Positions 17,889 to 26,970 of a DNA stretch of 64,000 nt are shown in pieces (position 1 is the first letter of the stretch; the number at the start of each line of letters is the position of its first letter). Location: positions 54,100 through 118,099 of the forward strand of contig JAGYKU010000002.1 in assembly GCA_018401455.1 (NCBI GenBank), in the 5' to 3' direction. Made by a program: the position numbers and the translations under genes. The notes beneath the pieces are model-generated. The model saw nothing but the letters and a program-made list of their open reading frames with translations, was not told the DNA's origin and ran no database searches. This DNA is from Flavobacteriales bacterium (GTDB lineage: Bacteria > Bacteroidota > Bacteroidia > Flavobacteriales_D > Parvicellaceae).

Positions 17889-18288
17889 TTATTTGGAATT
17901 GTATTCAAACCAATCATAAGCTTCTTGATTACTTTTAAAAACTTCTATAGAAAGTTTGGGACGGTACATTGCCACAAAATTTTTAACTAGAAATCTTATG
18001 GTTGCAGAATTTTCTATTACTGCACAAGAATTAAATTGCTTATGAAGGTTGTAAGCCAAAAAAGTTTTTGATGGATTGTCTAATATGCCATATTTGTTTC
18101 TAACATCAATAATGCAATTGGGAAGTTTATGATTATAATAATTTTTTATTGCAAAAAAACAGGCTTTAATATCATCCAATTCTACTTTTTATCTTTATGC
18201 GAAAATAGAACACACTCACAATCAAAAAGGTAAGTGTAGCACATTCAAATTCAATGCTGTCTATTTTATTACAAATAATTTCCGTCAT
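17889..18288 (-). CDS. SpoIIAA/STAS-like protein, probably frameshifted near its start
   Basis: The intact frame covers 17889-18179 (96 residues) and begins at a weak TTG. Its middle LPNCIIDVRNKYGIL and end IEVFKSNQEAYDWFEYN resemble small STAS/SpoIIAA-like proteins common in Bacteroidetes, which usually have about 30 more N-terminal residues. An ATG at 18288 opens a second frame (MTEIICNKIDSIEFECATLT) that runs into the first around 18190, in an A-rich stretch where an indel would fuse them. The family call is by eye and tentative. Confidence 0.45.
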
Positions 18289-18532
18289 AATAAGTGAAAA
18301 ATCGATTTAATCGATACAAGTACTTAGACGATATTTTTAATTTTTTTGTTCCATAAAACTGACGAAATACCAAATTCTAATTTTAAAACAGTAGTTGTAC
18401 TAAACATTTAACAAAAGTTTAATATTGTTTAAATTCACTTTTATAAAGTTTAATCTTAAATAAACCAAACCTAAATTCCTGAAAAGTCGTATATTCAATT
18501 ATATTTGCAAAAACTAATAAATATTAGATATT

Positions 18533-19459
18533 ATGGATGCTTTAGTTATTTCTGGTGGTGGCAGTAAAGGTGCTTTTGCTGGCGGAATAGCGGAGTATCT
18601 TATCAAGGATTGTAAGACCAATTACGATTTGTTTGTTGGAAGTAGTACTGGAAGTTTGTTGATAAGTCATCTGGCACTCGGACAGGTAGATAAAATCAAA
18701 GAAGTTTACACCAATGTAGATGAGAAAGATATCTTTTATATCAATCCTTTTAAAGTAAAAGAAAACAAAGACGGATCTTATTCAGTATCTATTAACCACT
18801 GGAATACATTAAAATCATTTATTTCAAGAAGACAAACCTTTGGAGATTCAAAAAATCTTAGAAAACTTATAAAAAGTGGATTATCTAAAGACGATTATGA
18901 TAAGATTTTAGAAATGAAAAAACAAGTAGTCGTTTCTGTTTCAAATCTCACAAAGTTTAGAACTGAATTCAAGTCAAATACTGATTATTCTTACACCGAT
19001 TTTATCGATTGGGTTTGGGCATCTGCCAATTATGTTCCTTTTATGAGTGTGGTAAACAAACACGGTTGCGAGTATGCTGATGGAGGTTTTGGGAGTCATA
19101 CGCCTATTCAAGCAGCCATTGATTTAGGAGCCACCAATATAGATGTCATCATTTTGGAGCCAGAAACATTAGAGCGAAATTTTACACCTACTACCAATCC
19201 TTTTGGATCTTTAATGAGAGTTTTCGGTTTCATGACAGAGCAAATTTACTATGATGATTTAATAATTGGAAAATTAAAAAGTAAGGTAAGAAATGTTCAA
19301 GTAAGGGCTTTTCACACTCCAGGAGTTCTCACTGATTTCCCTTTTGTATTTAGACCAGAACTTATGAAAAGATGGTGGAAAGAAGGTTATGAGCATGCTA
19401 AAAGATCAAATCCATATTGCAAAATAATCAATCCCAAAAACAGCAGTAAAGATGAGTAG
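18533..19459 (+). CDS. patatin-like phospholipase
   Basis: A 308-residue cytosolic-looking acyl hydrolase with no signal peptide. The oxyanion hole is GGGSKGAFAGG at residues 8-18. The nucleophile elbow GSSTG at 36-40 gives Ser38, and ADGGFG gives the partner Asp183, so the Ser-Asp dyad is complete. The family hydrolyses phospholipids or other acyl esters; the substrate is unknown. Its end overlaps the start of a beta-barrel gene by 8 bp, so the two are surely translated from one message. Confidence 0.92.
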   Translation: MDALVISGGGSKGAFAGGIAEYLIKDCKTNYDLFVGSSTGSLLISHLALGQVDKIKEVYTNVDEKDIFYINPFKVKENKDGSYSVSINHWNTLKSFISRRQTFGDSKNLRKLIKSGLSKDDYDKILEMKKQVVVSVSNLTKFRTEFKSNTDYSYTDFIDWVWASANYVPFMSVVNKHGCEYADGGFGSHTPIQAAIDLGATNIDVIILEPETLERNFTPTTNPFGSLMRVFGFMTEQIYYDDLIIGKLKSKVRNVQVRAFHTPGVLTDFPFVFRPELMKRWWKEGYEHAKRSNPYCKIINPKNSSKDE

Positions 19460-20204
19460 GGGTTTAGTTTGTTTTTTTTGTTTTTTTATATCTCAAATTG
19501 CTTTTTCTCAATTAATTAATATTGAGCAAAAAAGGCTCAATTCTAATGAAGAAGGTTGGACAGGGAATGTCGATTTTAATGCTAAATTTACTCAAAACGT
19601 TAATTCAATATGGCAATTATCCAACAGAGTCGGTATTCAATACAATATGAATAAGTCCACACACTTGTTTATCAATGACATATCTTTTGTGAGAAGCAAT
19701 CAAAATGATTTGGTGAATTTTGGATTTGCACATTATAGATATACAAGAAAAATTATGGACAATAAAATTGTTTCATGGGAGTCTTATGCTCAAATTCAAT
19801 ACAATAGTGTGCAAAAAATTAGACTAAGAACGCTTACTGGTTCTGGTTTGAGATTTAATGTGATTCAATCAGACTCTGTTTTACTAAGAGGAGGCTGGTC
19901 CTTTATGTATGAGTATGAAGAAACAACAATTCCTGAATTCTCAAATGTGTTGAGAAATTCAAATTATTTAGCGTTTAATATAAAAGTAGGCAAGAATTGG
20001 AGTTTTAACACTATTCTTTATTACCAACCCAATTTGTTTGATTTTTCAGATTACAGATTATCCAACGAAACTAGTTTATCTCACAATTTAACGGAACACA
20101 TTTCCATTTTATTCAATTTGAATGTTTTATATGACTCTAGACCTCCAAAAGATGTTCCTGTGAATATTTTTAGCTCAGGAATAATGCTGAGGTATAAGTT
20201 TTAG
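19452..20204 (+). CDS. outer-membrane beta-barrel protein (DUF2490/DUF481-like)
   Basis: A 250-residue protein with a signal peptide ending near IAFSQ. The mature part is a run of amphipathic strands with aromatic ends (WQLSNRVGIQYNM, THLFINDISFVRS, WSFMYEYEETTIP, ISILFNLNVLYDSR) closing with FSSGIMLRYKF, a typical barrel C-terminus. It resembles the small DUF2490/DUF481 outer-membrane proteins of Bacteroidetes, whose function is unknown. It is translationally coupled to the patatin gene before it. Confidence 0.7.
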   Translation: MSRGLVCFFCFFISQIAFSQLINIEQKRLNSNEEGWTGNVDFNAKFTQNVNSIWQLSNRVGIQYNMNKSTHLFINDISFVRSNQNDLVNFGFAHYRYTRKIMDNKIVSWESYAQIQYNSVQKIRLRTLTGSGLRFNVIQSDSVLLRGGWSFMYEYEETTIPEFSNVLRNSNYLAFNIKVGKNWSFNTILYYQPNLFDFSDYRLSNETSLSHNLTEHISILFNLNVLYDSRPPKDVPVNIFSSGIMLRYKF

Positions 20205-20292
20205 TAATCAGAAACACACTTTTTATCAAAAAAAAATATATCATTAGTATAAATGAATTATATTTACGAACTTATATATAATTTAGTTAATC

Positions 20293-23148
20293 ATGAAATT
20301 AATAGTTTCAACCCCTTTTAAATCTGTAGCACTTACTTTTTTGTTTTTAGTAAGTGTTTTAAGTATAAGCAGCCAAGTTACCTATACTTGGAATGGTACT
20401 GTTTCATCAGAATGGAATAATGGAAGTAACTGGACTCCTGTAGGCCCTCCGTTAAATACCGATCACGTGATAATAGTCGCCTCGCCAAACGATCCTGGCT
20501 TGAGCAATGATGTAACTATAGAAGATTTTACTATCAATAGTGGAGTATTAAATTTAGCAGGTTTTACAATTACCTCCGAAGGGAACCATAGTTTTTTTGG
20601 TGGTAATATTTTAAACGGAACATTTCAATCTAATACTGGAGTTTTAACTACCTTTTCATCTACTACTTTTGATGTAAATATTGACATTACTTCAGAGAGA
20701 ATTGTAGTGAATGGAGGTGTATTTAATAATCCAGTTGTTTTAGAGCAAAATGGTGCGACTAATTCCGGAGGAACTGGAAATGCAATTTTTAACGCTCCTT
20801 TAGATTTTACTTTATCAGGAACAGCTTTCTTCAGAACGAATGGAAATAATACTTTTAATGATGATGTTTTTTTAACGAACAATGGCGGGAACTATTTACT
20901 TTTAGAATTAACAACTGCATCTGTTTATAATGGGGATGTATTTATCACTAATAATTCTACCTCAAATGTGAGAATGGCTTTCGAGGGTAATTCAGTTTTT
21001 AATGGTAATATAGAATTTAACAATACAAGTACGGGACAAATTGTTTTTTGTGAAAGAGCAACTTCATCTGCTACATTGGGAGCAGGGGTTCAAATGTCCA
21101 TCGGAGGAACTGGCTTTGATTCAGGATTTCTAACCCTTCGTAATTTTACTCAAGTAGATGCTACCGATCAAAGTTTAACGCTTGGAGCAGCTGCAGTTCT
21201 TGCATCTATTAATAATGTTTGGGATGGAAATGTAAGTTTTGTTGCCTCAAGCGCTTACACCACTAATTCTCTTTACAACGGAACCGCCTATTTTGAAAAA
21301 AATGGAGCAGGAACTTCAAGTTCAGGTGGGAATACTTTTAATCAAACAACTACATTATTAAATTCTAGTGGAAATGAAATGAGGTTTGGGGTTACAAATC
21401 CTGATATTTTTAGTGCTAGTTTATCTCTTTTGAATACAGGAACAAGTACTTTGCAAGTGGCCTTCAATAGCGTAGGTAATGAATTTAATAATAATGTTGT
21501 TTTTGAAAATACAAATACAGGAAATGTTTACATTGGTGTAAATGGTGGAAGTTCTACTTTAGCCAATGGTTTTGATTTTCAAATAGGCGGATTAGGATTT
21601 AATAATGGGATTCTTCAGTTAGAAAATGTAAATCAAATAGGTCTTACACCTCAAAACCTATCAGTGGGTACAAATGCAAGAATTACTCTTGAAAACAATA
21701 TTTTTAATGCTGCATCAAGTTTTATTTCAGGAAGAATGTTTTTGTTAGGAAACGTTTTTAATAATTCTGTTGTATTAGAGAAAATAGGTGCTGTTAATGA
21801 TAATTCAGTAGGAGGAAATACTTTTAACGCAAGTACTACCATTACCAATTCAGGAACAGGTTATTTATTGTTTGCGAATACCAATCCAGATATTTTTAAT
21901 GATGTGCTATCTGTTGTAAATACTGGTTCCAATATCATCTATTTATCTTACAATAGTGCAGGTAATCAATTTAATGATGATGTTACTTTTGAAAGTGTTG
22001 CCAGTGGGGGGATTGTTGTTGGAAATGGAGGAGGAACAACTCAATTAGGAGTAAATGTCGACTTGTTGATTGGGGCATTAGGTTTTGATAGTGGAGATTT
22101 AGGTTTAAATAATATCACTCAATCAAATGCTATAAATCAAAATATTACATTGACAGGAACGGCTAGAATTTTGTCTCAAAATTCAACTTGGGACGGTGAA
22201 ATTAATTTTGTTTCGCCTAGGTTATATTTATTGGGTTCTACCTTCAATAATACAACATATCTTGAAAAGAATGGTGCTACAAACGATGATTCTAGAGGTG
22301 GAAATACATTCAACGTAAACACATCAATTGTAAATTCAGGTTCTGGAAGAATCAGATTAGGTTCAAATGTAGCAGATGCTCCGGATATATTTAATGCTGA
22401 TTTAGTCTTAAGAAACACTGGAACGGATAGAATTATGATTGCAGATGCTAATTTGTTGAACGAGTTCAATGGAAATGTACAACTGGAATGTAATTTGGGT
22501 GCAGGAATTAGATTTGGAGAAGGTAATGGAACTTCTATCTTAGCCAATGGATTTCAATTTTCCATAGGAGCATTAGGATTTAGTGAAAGTGTTTTGAGAT
22601 TTAGAAATGTTACGCAAGTTGGGGGTACTCCTCAAGCGCTTACACTCACGGGAACAGGATATTTATTAAGTCAAAATTCCACTTGGGATGGAAATATTCA
22701 ATTTATTGCTCCAAGAATTTACACAGATGGTTCAACTTATAATGGAACTGCTTATCTTGAAAAAACAGATGCTACTAACGATGATTCTCCTGGGGGTAAT
22801 GTTTTTAATCAAACTGCTTCAATAGTTAATTCTGGTTCGGGAAGAATACTTTTTGCAAATACAACTCCAGACATATTCAACGATGAAACAACGATTATTT
22901 CTAATGGTTCAAGTCAAATATGGATGGCACATAATTCTATTGGAAATCAATTCAATCATAATATTATTGTTGAAAGTACAGGTACTTCTACTGGAGTAGA
23001 ATTTGGTAGAGGTGGAACAGGAGATGTTACTTTGGCAGATGGATTTACGGTAACTGTTGGTGCTGGAGGTTTTTCTACTGGTACACTTAGGATTCAGAAA
23101 TTTTACGCAATTAGGATTGACAGAACCAAAGTATTGCTTTTTGACTGA
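20293..23148 (+). CDS. giant repeat surface protein, intact N-terminal part
   Basis: Starts with a signal peptide (KSVALTFLFLVSVLSISSQ), then a WNGTVSSEWNNGSNWTPVGP module often seen at the start of large T9SS adhesins, then a series of ~161-residue repeats. Each repeat contains (L)EK(N)GA.NDDS.GGN.FN, NPDIFND, a NQFNDDV strand and GALGF.SG.L.(L/R)N.TQ, and is rich in Asn, Thr and Gly, as expected for a beta-helix or stacked beta fold. The frame is lost at about 23092. Repeat anchors continue at the same spacing beyond that, and a T9SS tail follows, so this is the first part of a gene reaching 26234 (about 1,980 codons). Probable adhesin. Confidence 0.75.
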   Translation: MKLIVSTPFKSVALTFLFLVSVLSISSQVTYTWNGTVSSEWNNGSNWTPVGPPLNTDHVIIVASPNDPGLSNDVTIEDFTINSGVLNLAGFTITSEGNHSFFGGNILNGTFQSNTGVLTTFSSTTFDVNIDITSERIVVNGGVFNNPVVLEQNGATNSGGTGNAIFNAPLDFTLSGTAFFRTNGNNTFNDDVFLTNNGGNYLLLELTTASVYNGDVFITNNSTSNVRMAFEGNSVFNGNIEFNNTSTGQIVFCERATSSATLGAGVQMSIGGTGFDSGFLTLRNFTQVDATDQSLTLGAAAVLASINNVWDGNVSFVASSAYTTNSLYNGTAYFEKNGAGTSSSGGNTFNQTTTLLNSSGNEMRFGVTNPDIFSASLSLLNTGTSTLQVAFNSVGNEFNNNVVFENTNTGNVYIGVNGGSSTLANGFDFQIGGLGFNNGILQLENVNQIGLTPQNLSVGTNARITLENNIFNAASSFISGRMFLLGNVFNNSVVLEKIGAVNDNSVGGNTFNASTTITNSGTGYLLFANTNPDIFNDVLSVVNTGSNIIYLSYNSAGNQFNDDVTFESVASGGIVVGNGGGTTQLGVNVDLLIGALGFDSGDLGLNNITQSNAINQNITLTGTARILSQNSTWDGEINFVSPRLYLLGSTFNNTTYLEKNGATNDDSRGGNTFNVNTSIVNSGSGRIRLGSNVADAPDIFNADLVLRNTGTDRIMIADANLLNEFNGNVQLECNLGAGIRFGEGNGTSILANGFQFSIGALGFSESVLRFRNVTQVGGTPQALTLTGTGYLLSQNSTWDGNIQFIAPRIYTDGSTYNGTAYLEKTDATNDDSPGGNVFNQTASIVNSGSGRILFANTTPDIFNDETTIISNGSSQIWMAHNSIGNQFNHNIIVESTGTSTGVEFGRGGTGDVTLADGFTVTVGAGGFSTGTLRIQKFYAIRIDRTKVLLFD

Positions 23149-24750
23149 ACAAAATAATTTTATAAAATCAAAATGCCACTTGGAATTGCAGATATTTGAC
23201 TTTGTTGCTCCTAGGATAGTAACTGAAGGAGCAATCTGCAATGGTGTCACGAGTCTTGAGAAAAATGGGCAGGTAATGATGATTCTTCTGGTGGAAACAC
23301 GTTTAATCAAATACAACGATTGAATATTCTGGAACAAATATTCAGATTTGCATTTATAAACCTGATGTATTCAATGGGAATTACAACTATTAGAAATAAT
23401 AATGGTGCCAATCAAATTAGAATGGCAGATGTTGCTTCTGGAAATCAATTTAATCAAGATATCATTATTGAGTCAATCAATGGAGGTGGTGTAGCTTTTA
23501 GTCTGGGAAATGGCGATGCAACATTGGCAGCAACTAGAACGATTACAGTTGGAGGATTAGGATTTAATAGCGGGACACTTACATTCAGAAACTTCACACA
23601 AGTAGGTGCAACACCACAAAATTTGACACTAACAGGTACTGGCTATATGTATCATCAAGATAGTGATTGGGGAGGAGATGTAGAAATTTTGTTGCTCAAA
23701 GATATTATACAACAGGAACAACTTATAATGGACACAAGTCTTGAAAAAAAACAAAGGTGCTACACTAACGATGATTCTCCTGGGGTATGTTTTTAATCAA
23801 ACTTCTACAATTGTAAAAAAATTCAGGTTCTGGAAAGGTATTATTTACAAACACTACCAGATATATTCAACGATAGAAACAACGATTATTTCTAGCAGTT
23901 TCAAGTCATATATGAATGGCACATAATTCTATTGGAAATCAATTCAATCATAATATTATTGTTGAGTACCTGAGTACTTCTACTGGAGTGCAGGCTGGTG
24001 AGGTGGAACCAGGAAGCCTTTGGCAAGATGGATTTACAGTAACTGTTGGTGCTGGAGGTTTTCTACTGGTACACTTAGGTTTAGAAATTTTCACCAATTA
24101 GGATTGACAGTTCAAGTATTGCTGACTGGAACAAAGGTTATTTTATGAATCAAGATGCAGAATGGAATGCAGATGTTACATTTACAGCACCACAGTTATT
24201 AACTAGAGAACGCTTTTATAATGGGACAGTTTATTTGAAAAAAATAGCGCTGGAAATAACAACTCTGAAGGTAGTATACTTTTAGCAAGATGCTACCTGT
24301 ATTCTGCAGAACTTGAATGATTTTAGATAAACTGTAAGCCTGATGTATTCAAATGGAATTACAACTATTAAAGAAACAATAATGGTGCCAATCAGTAGAA
24401 TGGCAGATCTTGCTTCTGGAAATCAATTTGTCAAGATATCATTATTGAGTCAATCAATGGAGGTGGTGTAGGCTTTTTTGAGTCACAGGGAAATAGCGAT
24501 GCTACATTGTGGCAGCAACTAGAACGATTACAGTTGGAGGATTAGGATTTAGCCAATTGGAACACATTTTTTCAGAAACTTCACACAAGTGGGAGCAACA
24601 TCACAAATTGACTCTTACAAAGATGGAATGGAAATTTAGATTTTAGAAGTCCAAGGGCTGCATTATACTAAGAGGAGCAACGTATAATGGAACAACTTAT
24701 TTAGAAAAACAGTGCAGAAGTAGATAATTCAGTTGGAGGAAATGTTTTAA
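20739..24750 (+). repeat. tandem ~485-bp repeats of the giant surface protein
   Basis: The anchor encoding EKNGA.NDDS.GGN begins near 20739, 21294, 21778, 22261, 22755, 23250, 23735, 24232 and 24697. Spacings are 483-495 bp except for the first and the last. The first four intervals lie in clean sequence and the rest in indel-rich sequence. Confidence 0.75.
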
Positions 24751-26234
24751 TAACAGAAACATCAATTGTAAGCAATTGGGGTTGGATGATATTTATGCCC
24801 ATAAATGAACAGAAATGATTTTAATGCTAATGTGTCATTTATTCAAAACAGTACTGGAATAAATTTTACCCTTGTTATAATTCTTCATCTACTTATTCTG
24901 GAGATATCAATTTAAATTACAATTCTGGTCAAATATATTTTTTAGGATCTACATTGTGGTAGGCATTTCAATTTTAGATGGTAACATGGAATCAAAACAT
25001 TAATGATTTAAGGCCTCTAGTACCGAGATTTAGAATTTGGAAGTTAATAAAAGCAAGGAGGAAGTGTAATTCTTAATATGCCTATACAAATAAATTAGAA
25101 TTAGTTGAAATTCTCAAAACATAATTTCAGACACTACTAACTTAGTTTTGTATTGACAATACAGCTGTTGTATCCAATGTATCAGACCGCACTCCCTATG
25201 TTCAGGCCACGATAAAATAGGTAACAGTGCTTTTGACTTTTTCACTGTAGGTAAGGAGGGTTTACACAAGACAGGCTCCAGCATTTCTTTGAAGCCATGC
25301 CACCATACTCTTGCAGGGAACATTTTGATTGAAACAGATGCTGGCGAGCCTCACCAAAGATCACAACCAGCCCAATTATAAATTGGCACATAAGTGATTG
25401 TGAGCATTAGTTTTAAACAGAACGAATGGCGCTTTAATCTTAATATTTTTCTGTCCCCTGACCATACTCAGATTTGTATAAGATTTGTAGTAGTTGTTTC
25501 TGACTTAGGTTCCTTAACCATAGCAAAGATGGGATAATGGAATTCAAGGAGTGAGGTCAGTGTCATCCTCAGGAACAGCAGTTGCGGAAATCCTTCCAGT
25601 ATCACAACTAATTCAGCAGTTACTAATTTTAGGATCACTTTTGCATTAGCTTAGCAACAAGTAATTCAAATCCTTTGCCAATCAGGTGAGCTGGCTTTTA
25701 TATGCTTCAATGAAGGACAAGTAGATCACAGACCAGCAAGAAACTTCTTCTAAATCAATAATGACTTTTTCACAATAGAAAAATAAAGACGGAATAGAAT
25801 TCGAAGTAGTAACCACAGCAATAAAAGGAGCAGGAAATTCGACTGCATTATTGAATTACAAAACTGTCGATTCAAATCCATATTCAGGAGAGCTGCTACC
25901 TGATTGAAACAAGCGTTGATGGTGCTTTCAGATATTCTGAGGGAAATAAAGAAGAGGTGAAATCAAGTTAGATGGAGTTAACATGATGTTTATCGAGAAT
26001 CCTGTTCAAAATATATATAAATGAAAAAAAAATTTATCATGTTGATGTTTAGATTTTAAAATGAGCAGATGAAATCTTATTTTGAATTGCGCTAGGAAAA
26101 ATTGTATATTCTAAATACGAAAGTAAAAGAATAAGTGAAATTGAAACTTCAATTTTGAATTCTGGAAATTTACTTCGTTAGGAAGTCGTTGTGTGAGAAC
26201 AAACTTATATCATAAAAAAGTTGTTGTAAAGTAA
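23149..26234 (+). pseudogene. remainder of the giant surface protein, dense indels, with T9SS tail
   Basis: No long frame survives here, but short frames keep the family words: LRNFTQ.G, LEKNG at 23250, a clean island at 23,400-23,690 (NQFNQDIIIES, RNFTQVGATPQNLTLTGTG), and AHNSIGNQFNHNIIVE at 23,920. From 25056 the DNA follows 32494-33643 closely, including the shared linker SNPLPIEL and the sorting module, and ends KVVVK at 26234. Indels come every 20-60 bases, while the matching words are well kept. This argues for a poor consensus of an intact gene rather than old decay, but decay cannot be excluded from the sequence alone. Confidence 0.65.
25056..26234 (+). repeat. shared C-terminal module, copy A (indel-rich)
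   Basis: Copy of 32494-33643. It begins GGAGGAAGTGTAATTCTTAA and ends in the KVVVK stop. Many insertions and deletions. Confidence 0.8.
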
Positions 26235-26286
26235 ATATTTTGTTACAATTAACCTGCTAAATCTATTAATTTCTAATATTTTATAT

Positions 26287-26294
26287 TAGTTTTG
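26287..26294 (+). promoter_or_regulatory. -7 box (TAGTTTTG) before the second giant surface gene
   Basis: TAnnTTTG match 60 bp before the ATG at 26355; no clear -33 element. Confidence 0.3.
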
Positions 26295-26354
26295 TATAAA
26301 TTAAATAATTTCAATTCATTCGATTGCATTTATTCAAAAGTTAATTGATATGAT

Positions 26355-26970
26355 ATGAAAAACAAAAATGCTTATATTTTAAGTACATTAATAATTAGCA
26401 CCATATCTATTAGTGCTCAAACTGGTCCTGGTGGTGTAGGTTCAACAGTTACAAATACACTTTGGCTTCAAGCTGATGATATCTCGCAAGCAGATGGAAC
26501 ATCAGTTTCAACTTGGGCCGATAGATCTGGGAATGGAAATGATGCTACTCAATTGTCTGGTGCAAACCAGTCGACCTATCAGACTGCTGAAATTGGTGGT
26601 CGTTCTGTAGTGCGACTTGACGGAGTTGATGATTATTTTGATGATGCTCATACATATGACGCAAGAACTTTCTTTAGTGTTTATAATATTCTATCGGCAA
26701 ATCAGGCCGCTGTGAGGAGAGAGGGAAATTTGGGGAGAATATTCTGTTGGATGGCATGTTGCTCTTGATGCAAGAGCTCCTGGGACTTATAGTTTTGATG
26801 GACGTCCAGCAGCAGCCAGTGGAAATCAAGGAAGACACGCCTTAAATGGTGCTGCATATGGAGGGTTTGCAGGAACTTCGGCCACCCCTAGTTGGAGTTA
26901 CGACCAATCTGATTTACTTTCAGTTGAATTTAATGCAACTAGAACCATAAACAGACAAGTATTAGGTTCT
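26355..26970 (+). CDS. N-terminal part of the Calx-beta/LamG-like T9SS protein (frameshifted)
   Basis: The signal peptide (KNAYILSTLIISTISISAQ) and a concanavalin-like domain opening with TLWLQADDISQADGTSVSTW and ARTFFSVYNILSANQA are read in the frame that starts at the ATG at 26355 and ends at 26768. Family-like sequence continues in another frame (WHVALDARAPGTYSFDG, ALNGAAYGGFAGTSATPSWS) up to 26970 and runs straight into the next entry. Comparison with the second copy of this domain in the same protein (SEGVHLGIDARGARSWSFDG) places the frameshift at about 26,700-26,740. This is one gene with the following entry. Confidence 0.8.

Noticed and set aside
23057..24101. Four separate small genes at 23057-23323, 23320-23796, 23741-23926 and 23916-24101
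   Set aside because: They are fragments of the giant repeat protein in shifting frames; the repeat anchors run on at the same spacing.
25114..25323. Minus-strand 69-residue gene
   Set aside because: It is antisense to copy A of the shared T9SS module and has no start context or conserved motif.
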